9,753 nt of DNA from NCBI GenBank assembly GCA_904501845.1, contig CAJGCH010000099.1, positions 1-9,753 on the forward strand. Direction: 5' to 3'. The position numbers and the translations under genes are program-made. This DNA comes from an uncultured Bacillaceae bacterium. Lineage in GTDB: Bacteria > Bacillota > Bacilli > Bacillales > Pradoshiaceae. Positions 1 to 4,224 of this stretch are shown here, one piece after another (positions within the stretch are counted from its first letter, which is position 1; every line of letters begins with the position of its first letter). A model generated the notes under the pieces. It had not been told where the DNA came from and searched no databases. It worked only from the letters and a program-made list of their open reading frames with translations.

Positions 1-197
1 AAGATTTCAATACCGTCCATTCCCGGTATCTTCATATCGAGCAGCACAAGATCAGGATTCTCTTGTTTCTGGAGGACGAGCGCCTGCTCCCCATTGGCAG
101 CCATAAATGTCTGGTAGCCCTCTTGCTGCAAGACTTCGTTCAATAATATCCTGATTCCAAACTGATCATCCACGATCAGAATCTTTTTATCGTTCAT
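1..197 (-). CDS. spo0F: Spo0F sporulation phosphorelay response regulator (N-terminal part, cut by window edge)
   Basis: Single-domain response regulator that accepts phosphate from sporulation kinases and passes it to Spo0B in the cytoplasmic phosphorelay leading to Spo0A~P. Only the first 65 residues are present; the 3' part lies beyond position 1. Visible are the acidic pair Asp10-Asp11 (ILIVDDQ), the phospho-acceptor Asp54 (LVLLDMKIPGMDG) and the GIRILLNEV helix that is nearly identical to B. subtilis Spo0F as I remember it, so the assignment to Spo0F rather than a generic CheY-like protein is firm. The start at 197 is chosen because it puts the Asp pair at 10/11 and leaves 9 nt after an AAGGGG ribosome binding site (207-212). 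Another ATG four bases upstream (201) is out of frame and stops after four codons. The gene is divergent from ywjG. Confidence 0.95.
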   Translation of the reverse strand, partial: MNDKKILIVDDQFGIRILLNEVLQQEGYQTFMAANGEQALVLQKQENPDLVLLDMKIPGMDGIEI

Positions 198-247
198 TCA
201 TCCCAGCCCCTTCTAAACCGCTAACCTATAAACCATCTATCATTAAT

Positions 248-277
248 TACTTCTCCCCTGAAGCCGAAAATACCTGC
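248..277 (-). promoter_or_regulatory. Candidate sigma-H-type promoter for spo0F (weak)
   Basis: On the minus strand GCAGGTATT (277-269) is followed after 12 nt by GGAGAAGTA (256-248). Each box has one mismatch to the sigma-H consensus RnAGGAwWW / RnnGAATww, and the spacing is acceptable. In B. subtilis spo0F is known to be transcribed from sigma-A and sigma-H promoters, so one is expected here, but the match is imperfect and this is a guess guided by that knowledge. It would give a 5' UTR of about 40-45 nt. Confidence 0.22.
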
Positions 278-335
278 CATATCCATAAAGTGGATAATAA
301 AAATAATATCTACTCCCTAATCTATCACGAAAGCT

Positions 336-364
336 TTGACAAGTTCATGAGATTCGCATACTGT
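336..364 (+). promoter_or_regulatory. Probable sigma-A promoter of ywjG
   Basis: A perfect TTGACA -35 box (336-341) is followed after exactly 17 nt by TACTGT (359-364), which keeps the TAnnnT skeleton of a -10 box. Transcription would start near 371 and give a leader of about 45 nt to the ywjG start. The -35 sequence read on the opposite strand is TTGTCAAAG, one base off the core of a Spo0A box (TGTCGAA), so the site might also matter for the divergent spo0F; that part is speculative. Confidence 0.5.
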
Positions 365-415
365 ATCTACTAGATATAGGAATATTCTCTTTCAATATTA
401 GAACAGGAGCTGATG

Positions 416-964
416 ATGTTGTTAAAAATTTTCCTGACACAATTAACAGGTGTATATAAAAAAATCGAGCAAGAGGAACAAGAGAGCATCGAGGATGCTG
501 CACGCTTACTTGCCCAAGCCTTGACTGCAAACGGACAAGTTTACATCCACGGCTTTAAGGAGATGGAAGGAATCGTCTCCCAAGCAATCAATGGTCCCGA
601 ACCATTGAAGGGTCTTAAGAAACTATACAGCGGACAATATATGGTGCAAGCTCAGCAACGCGACCGTGCTATTATCTTCGCCCGCTCCGCCACTGAAAAG
701 GAAGCCGTCGCTCTCGCAGAATCCCTGCGCGGCCAGCATGTTCCCTTTGTCGCTGTCTCTCAAGGCGTCAAGCCAGAGGATGAAGGCAAGCCAAACCTGA
801 CTGAAATCGCCGATGTGCACGTCGATATCAAAGCCGTGCGCGGACTTGTGCCAAATGAAGACGGAACAAGAAGCGGGATCCCAACTCTCGCTGCCGCCCT
901 ATTTGCCTACCAGGGTATCATCATGGCAGTGGATGAGATTTTGCGGGAGTATGAGGAAGAGTAA
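416..964 (+). CDS. ywjG: DUF2529 family protein YwjG
   Basis: Conserved Bacillaceae protein of unknown function, found beside spo0F and pyrG in B. subtilis. The 182-residue product starts MLLKIFLTQLTG, an opening typical of the family. Residues 41-46 (QVYIHG) and 84-115 (RAIIFARSATEKEAVALAES and following, then VPFVAVS) look like alternating strands and helices of a Rossmann-like nucleotide- or sugar-phosphate-binding fold; I recall DUF2529 being compared with SIS (sugar isomerase) domains, which is not a demonstrated activity. Residues 144-155 (LVPNEDGTRSGI) are the most family-like stretch. No signal peptide or membrane segment. AGGAG at 405-409 leaves 6 nt to the ATG at 416 and only 3 nt to the ATG at 413, so 416 is preferred; 413 would add one Met. 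Transcribed alone, convergent with pyrG. Confidence 0.88.
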   Translation: MLLKIFLTQLTGVYKKIEQEEQESIEDAARLLAQALTANGQVYIHGFKEMEGIVSQAINGPEPLKGLKKLYSGQYMVQAQQRDRAIIFARSATEKEAVALAESLRGQHVPFVAVSQGVKPEDEGKPNLTEIADVHVDIKAVRGLVPNEDGTRSGIPTLAAALFAYQGIIMAVDEILREYEEE

Positions 965-979
965 ATTGTTATGATTATG

Positions 980-1037
980 AAAGACACGGACATGTTCGCC
1001 CTTTTGAGGGGCGGGTGTGGACGTGTCTTTTTATTTG
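980..1037 (+). terminator. Rho-independent terminator of ywjG
   Basis: Long hairpin: nine outer pairs (980-988 with 1022-1030), a two-base internal mismatch, then eleven inner pairs including several G-U (991-1001 with 1009-1019), loop 1002-1008. The descending arm runs into TTTTTATTT. It lies 15 bp after the ywjG stop. Its upper left arm and loop contain TTCGCCCTTTT (995-1005), close to the unit of the downstream repeat array. Confidence 0.88.
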
Positions 1038-1070
1038 TTGGCAAGGGGGCGGGGTGTGATTTTGTGTTGG

Positions 1071-1227
1071 TTCGCCCATACCAGCGGGATTTTCGCCCTT
1101 ACCCTCCTAACTTCGCCCATAAAATTTGTGGTTCGCCCTTAAACGAGCTCTATTCGCCCTTAAATCATCGTTTTTCGCCCTTAAAAGGATAATTTCCGCC
1201 CTTAAACAGGTGGATTTCGCCCTTAAA
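1071..1227. repeat. Array of eight 12-bp direct repeats with 20-21 bp period
   Basis: Consensus TTCGCCCTTAAA on the plus strand. Units start at 1071, 1092, 1112, 1132, 1153, 1174, 1195 and 1216, so the steps are 21, 20, 20, 21, 21, 21 and 21 bp. Copies at 1132, 1153, 1174 and 1216 are perfect; 1195 reads TCCGCCCTTAAA; the first three diverge at the 3' end (CATACC, CTTACC, CATAAA). The 8-9 bp spacers are unrelated in sequence. The array fills the space between the terminators of two convergent genes, so it is not in a promoter. Spacers are much too short for CRISPR. In the 453 bp between ywjG and pyrG, the only other things I see are the two terminators; 1228-1370 is AT-rich with no recognisable gene or site. 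Function unknown. A role as phased protein-binding sites, a dispersed intergenic repeat or a structured RNA are all possible. Confidence 0.93.
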
Positions 1228-1370
1228 TTCTCAGTTTTATCAAGTTCCATTCAGAAATTTGCCTCCAGCCAAAGCTCTCTAGTAAAAATAGACAAGCTGA
1301 AGGGATTTTTACATGAATTTTTCACTTTTTTATGGTATTTCTGGCCAAAACAATCCCTAAATTAAAAATA

Positions 1371-1404
1371 AAAAAAAGGAGAACACGTAAATTGTGCTCT
1401 CCTT
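1371..1404 (-). terminator. Rho-independent terminator of pyrG
   Basis: Minus-strand hairpin with arms 1394-1403 and 1377-1386 (ten pairs, one G-U), a 7-nt loop (1387-1393) and a run of seven T on the transcript (1377-1371) continuing into more T-rich sequence. It begins about 14 nt after the pyrG stop. The ascending side also carries AGAAGG, giving a purine-rich flank for the T run and a possible weak effect in the opposite direction. Confidence 0.9.
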
Positions 1405-1417
1405 CTTTTATTATATC

Positions 1418-3016
1418 TTATCTCTCTTCCAAGGACGCTTTTACGAAGTCGCGGAATAGCGGCTGCGGGCGTGTTGGTCTTGAGATGAATTCCGGGTGGA
1501 ACTGAGATGCCACGAACCATGGGTGATCTTTGAGCTCGATGATCTCAACAAGACGGCCATCCGGGCTTGTGCCAGAGAAGATGAAGCCTTGTTTCTCCAT
1601 GTCTTCGCGGTAGTGGTTGTTGAACTCGTAGCGGTGGCGATGACGCTCGTATACCACTTCTTCATTGTATGCTTCAGCTGTTTTTGTGCCTGGCACTACT
1701 TTACATGGGTAAAGTCCAAGACGCAATGTTCCGCCAAGGTCCTCGACATCCTTCTGCTCAGGAAGCAGGTCAATGATCGGATTTGTTGTAGCTGGATTGA
1801 TCTCAGATGAGTTCGCATCCTCTAGACCAAGCACATTACGCGCGAATTCAATAGAAGCAAGCTGCATGCCAAGGCAAATGCCAAGGAACGGTTTTTTCTG
1901 CGTTCTTGCATATTCAATGGCAACGATTTTCCCTTCGATACCGCGGTCACCGAAGCCGCCAGGTACGAGGACACCGTCCACATCGCCAAGAAGCTCTTCG
2001 ACATTTTCCTTTGTTACTTCTTCCGCATTAATCCATTTCACTTTAATGTCTGCATCAAATGAATATCCAGCATGTTTAAGGGATTCAACTACTGAAATAT
2101 AGGCATCCTGCAATTCAACATATTTACCGACAAGACCGATTGTCACCGTTTTGGATAGATGCGTTACTTTCTCAACAAGCTCTTTCCATTCTGTCATGTC
2201 TGCATCTGGTGTTTGCAATTTCAAGTGGTTGCAGACGATTTGGTCCATCTTTTGTTCTTGAAGCATCAATGGCACTTTGTATAGGGTGTCTGCATCCGGA
2301 CATTCGATGACAGCATTTTTGTCGATGTCGCAGAATAATGCTAGCTTGTCCTTCATATCTTGAGAAATTGGCATTTCTGTACGGACAACGATGATGTTTG
2401 GCTGGATGCCAAGGCTGCGTAATTCTTTTACGCTGTGTTGGGTTGGTTTTGTTTTCATTTCTCCAGCCGCTTTAAGATACGGAATTAATGTACAGTGTAT
2501 GTACAAGACATTGTCCGTTCCAATATCACTCTTGATTTGGCGAATCGCTTCAAGGAATGGCAAGGATTCGATATCCCCTACAGTTCCGCCGATCTCTGTG
2601 ATGACCACATCAGCGTTTGTGTCATGACCTGCCTTCAGGATGCGTTCTTTAATTTCATTTGTGATATGCGGAATGACTTGAACTGTTCCGCCAAGATAGT
2701 CGCCGCGGCGTTCCTTTTTCAAAACATGGGAGTAGATTTTCCCTGTCGTTACATTAGAGAGCTTTGAAAGATTGATGTCAATAAAGCGCTCATAATGACC
2801 AAGGTCAAGATCTGTTTCCGCACCATCATCAGTGACGAAAACTTCACCATGCTGATAGGGGCTCATTGTACCTGGGTCAACGTTAATGTATGGATCGAAT
2901 TTTTGGATTGTCACCTTCAACCCTCTATTTTTTAATAAACGACCTAAAGATGCAGCTGTAATTCCTTTACCCAGTGAGGAGACAACGCCCCCGGTAACAA
3001 AAATATACTTTGTCAT
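1418..3016 (-). CDS. pyrG: CTP synthase (glutamine-hydrolysing)
   Basis: Makes CTP from UTP, ATP and glutamine, the last step of pyrimidine nucleotide synthesis; cytoplasmic, active as a tetramer. The 532-residue product has the normal family length. The N-terminal synthetase domain (about 1-265) opens MTKYIFVTGGVVSSLGKG with the phosphate-binding loop and Lys17, and carries ETDLDLGHYERF (67-78) and ITEIGGTVGDIES (139-151), which hold the metal and nucleotide ligands. The C-terminal class I glutamine amidotransferase domain (about 290-530) has the nucleophile Cys381 in GICLGMQ and the His507/Glu509 pair in QFHPEF. An ATG 18 bases upstream is in frame, but the start at 3016 has AGGAGG (3024-3029) 7 nt ahead and gives the canonical N-terminus. 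Expression is probably CTP-controlled through the leader. No damage seen. Confidence 0.98.
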   Translation of the reverse strand: MTKYIFVTGGVVSSLGKGITAASLGRLLKNRGLKVTIQKFDPYINVDPGTMSPYQHGEVFVTDDGAETDLDLGHYERFIDINLSKLSNVTTGKIYSHVLKKERRGDYLGGTVQVIPHITNEIKERILKAGHDTNADVVITEIGGTVGDIESLPFLEAIRQIKSDIGTDNVLYIHCTLIPYLKAAGEMKTKPTQHSVKELRSLGIQPNIIVVRTEMPISQDMKDKLALFCDIDKNAVIECPDADTLYKVPLMLQEQKMDQIVCNHLKLQTPDADMTEWKELVEKVTHLSKTVTIGLVGKYVELQDAYISVVESLKHAGYSFDADIKVKWINAEEVTKENVEELLGDVDGVLVPGGFGDRGIEGKIVAIEYARTQKKPFLGICLGMQLASIEFARNVLGLEDANSSEINPATTNPIIDLLPEQKDVEDLGGTLRLGLYPCKVVPGTKTAEAYNEEVVYERHRHRYEFNNHYREDMEKQGFIFSGTSPDGRLVEIIELKDHPWFVASQFHPEFISRPTRPQPLFRDFVKASLEER

Positions 3017-3110
3017 AAAAAAACCTCCTACCATTTCCTAATATTCGTATTTGCAAGGATAACCATCTATTTCAATCTTACTGTTCGTTAAAATTAATCG
3101 ACGTATCCAC

Positions 3111-3148
3111 AAAAAAATAAAAACGCTCCCTTGCTAGCAAGGGAGCGT
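3111..3148 (-). terminator. pyrG leader attenuator
   Basis: Positions 3123-3148 are a perfect 26-nt palindrome (arms ACGCTCCCTTG and CAAGGGAGCGT around CTAG), followed on the transcript by TTTTTATTTTTTT (3123-3111). It lies 40 nt into the leader and about 95 nt ahead of the pyrG start codon, so it must be conditionally bypassed. The ascending arm is pyrimidine-rich (CGCTCCCTTG), as needed to pair with extra G residues at the transcript's 5' end. In B. subtilis, low CTP makes polymerase add extra Gs at the start, and this poly-G blocks the terminator; the same layout here supports the same mechanism. The hairpin would also stop rpoE transcripts entering from upstream. Confidence 0.9.
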
Positions 3149-3167
3149 AAATCGCTATAATTAGTTT

Positions 3168-3224
3168 CCTTTACGTTTAAAGGAGCCCAAATAACATTCT
3201 ACAAAGATTGACACTTGAAGTCAA
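3168..3224 (-). promoter_or_regulatory. pyrG promoter and CTP-sensing initially transcribed region
   Basis: On the minus strand TTGACT (3224-3219), a 17-nt spacer and TAGAAT (3201-3196) form a near-consensus sigma-A promoter. Seven nt later comes GGGCTCC (3188-3182), matching the GGGC start known for pyrG transcripts that undergo reiterative G addition when CTP is scarce. The -35 box begins 9 nt after the rpoE stop codon. Just after the start, CCTTTA and TAAAGG (3183-3178 and 3173-3168) can form a 6-bp hairpin with a 4-nt AACG loop, so the leader has a small 5' stem before the attenuator. Confidence 0.88.
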
Positions 3225-3233
3225 GATTGATGT

Positions 3234-3800
3234 TTATCGAATATCTTCCTCGTCATCAAAGTCCTCTTCGTCATCTTCTTCCTCATCTTCATCTTCTTCG
3301 ATCACAAATTTATCCTTAATGATTTCTTCTTCATCTTCAATGATGTCATCATCGTCATCGACATCTTCATCGAAGTCGTCTTCAATCAAATCTTCTTCAT
3401 CCTCATCGTCGAAGTCATCGATGTCATCAAAATCAAGATCATCTTCATCTTCATCGATTACATCAAAGTCATCGTCATCCTCGATAACCTTTTTGCCTTT
3501 TTTCTTCTTCACTTTGGAAGCAGGAACTGTTTCTTCTTCGACTTGCTCAACAGGATACCAGCCTTTTAAGCCCCAGCGGTTATCGCCGATGCTGATGAAG
3601 CGTCCATCTACATTCAAGTCTGTGTAGAACTGTCCAATTTTTTCTGCCACTTCCTCATCAGACAACCCAAGCAACTGCTGGATTTCATCCATCATCACTT
3701 TAAAGTCTATGGCTTCTTTCTTTTCTATAAGTAATAAGTTTGCAATTTCAATGAAGGCCAATTCACGAATATCTTCAGTAGACATCTCGGCTATAGTCAT
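3234..3800 (-). CDS. rpoE: DNA-directed RNA polymerase delta subunit
   Basis: Small RNA polymerase subunit of Firmicutes that raises transcriptional specificity and recycling and displaces RNA from polymerase. The 188-residue product has an N-terminal HARE-HTH winged-helix-like domain (about 14-81) ending in the typical DNRWGLKGWYP (73-83), with IGQFYTDLNVDGRF (55-68) as the family core. A basic patch (KVKKKKGKK, 96-104) precedes a disordered tail (107-188) made almost wholly of Asp and Glu. B. subtilis delta is about 173 residues as I recall, so the tail is slightly long here. The start at 3800 aligns with B. subtilis to the residue and has AGAAAGGA (3818-3811) 10 nt upstream; an in-frame GTG at 3809 sits almost on that site and is rejected. 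The repetitive GAT/GAA tail could vary by slippage. Confidence 0.96.
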   Translation of the reverse strand: MTIAEMSTEDIRELAFIEIANLLLIEKKEAIDFKVMMDEIQQLLGLSDEEVAEKIGQFYTDLNVDGRFISIGDNRWGLKGWYPVEQVEEETVPASKVKKKKGKKVIEDDDDFDVIDEDEDDLDFDDIDDFDDEDEEDLIEDDFDEDVDDDDDIIEDEEEIIKDKFVIEEDEDEEEDDEEDFDDEEDIR

Positions 3801-3856
3801 TGTTCGCACATCCTTTCTATCAAATCAACATCAAAACACCCAAATATGCATATCCC

Positions 3857-3887
3857 ATTATAACCAAATGGCTTATCATTATGCCAC
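3857..3887 (-). promoter_or_regulatory. Probable sigma-A promoter of rpoE
   Basis: A perfect TATAAT (3862-3857, minus strand) lies about 57 bp upstream of the rpoE start. The best -35 is GTGGCA (3887-3882), four of six matches with a long 19-nt spacer, so the -35 is weak. The 5' UTR would be about 50 nt. It falls between the end of the small membrane-protein gene (stop at 3894) and rpoE, so rpoE need not depend on transcription from upstream. Confidence 0.5.
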
Positions 3888-3893
3888 TTTATT

Positions 3894-4064
3894 TTACTTC
3901 TTGTCTCGAATTCCTTTCTTCCACTGTTTATAAGCAGCAATTGCAAGGAATACGGACGCAAGCAAGCAGCCGATCGCTCCAAGCGAATGGTCATAAAGAA
4001 GCCAAAACAGCCAGATGAAAGCAAGGAGGATGAGCATGCCGCCCAATCTGCGCTGCATATCCAT
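3894..4064 (-). CDS. Small two-helix membrane protein, 56 aa, unknown function
   Basis: An ORF of 56 codons, MDMQRRLGGM... to ...KKGIRDKK. Residues about 9-25 (GMLILLAFIWLFWLLYD) and 28-45 (LGAIGCLLASVFLAIAAY) are two hydrophobic stretches separated by a short DHS turn; the N-terminus (QRR) and the C-terminus (KQWKKGIRDKK) are basic. By the positive-inside rule this is a membrane hairpin with both ends in the cytoplasm. It has an AGGAGA ribosome binding site 8 nt before the ATG at 4064. A longer overlapping frame on the same strand (3797-4087) lacks a good ribosome binding site and any coherent composition. It lies between the icmF terminator and the rpoE promoter on the same strand. I see no convincing promoter upstream. 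I do not recognise a family. Existence as a gene is likely, function unknown. Confidence 0.75.
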   Translation of the reverse strand: MDMQRRLGGMLILLAFIWLFWLLYDHSLGAIGCLLASVFLAIAAYKQWKKGIRDKK

Positions 4065-4190
4065 CGTTCAACTCTCCTGTTCTCCATTATGACCCGCTTT
4101 TATGTAACTTATAAGGAAGATAACAGTTTTATCCTATCATACAAATAGAGAGGGATGGGCCATAATTAATTGAATATTTTTGTCGTACAG

Positions 4191-4216
4191 AAAAGCGCGG
4201 AAGAAACCCTCCGCGC
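4191..4216 (-). terminator. Probable terminator of the acyl-CoA dehydrogenase/tetR/icmF operon
   Basis: Minus-strand hairpin GCGCGGA / TCCGCGC (4216-4210 with 4201-4195), an 8-nt loop, then TTTTCTGT. It begins 8 nt after the icmF stop. The GC-rich stem is good, but the T tract is short (four), so some readthrough into the downstream small membrane-protein gene is possible. Confidence 0.72.
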
Positions 4217-4224
4217 AAAATGGA

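Noticed and set aside
187..201. Four-codon mini-ORF overlapping the spo0F start out of frame
   Set aside because: It lies too close to the same ribosome binding site to judge; most likely chance from ATGAATGA.
287..295. DnaA-box-like TTATCCACT (minus strand), and a similar GTATCCACA at 3102-3110
   Set aside because: Isolated 8-of-9 matches with no cluster and no origin context.
971..1192. 73-codon plus-strand ORF after ywjG
   Set aside because: It runs through the ywjG terminator hairpin and then the repeat array; no ribosome binding site.
1071..1227. CRISPR array
   Set aside because: Repeat unit is 12 bp and spacers only 8-9 bp, far below CRISPR dimensions, and no cas gene is present.
1301..1358. 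Inverted repeat AGGGATT ... AATCCCT
   Set aside because: Only 7 bp with a 44-nt AT-rich loop; expected by chance.
1126..1365. 79-codon ORF with FALKxxx heptads
   Set aside because: TTG start without a ribosome binding site, immediately inside the repeat array, and the conserved part shows no synonymous variation; treated as a DNA repeat rather than a gene.
3208..3627. Plus-strand ORF rich in serine runs
   Set aside because: It is the complement of the Asp/Glu-encoding rpoE tail; the serine runs are an artefact of the repetitive GAT/GAA codons and there is no ribosome binding site.
3798..3811. Four-codon ORF (ATG at 3811) whose TGA overlaps the rpoE ATG
   Set aside because: Its ATG sits directly on the AAAGGA site, so it could not be initiated efficiently; chance overlap is likely.
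3797..4087. 96-codon minus-strand ORF overlapping the small membrane protein
   Set aside because: Longer than the 56-aa frame but with no good ribosome binding site, and its end overlaps the rpoE start. The 56-aa frame has AGGAGA at 8 nt and two coherent hydrophobic helices.
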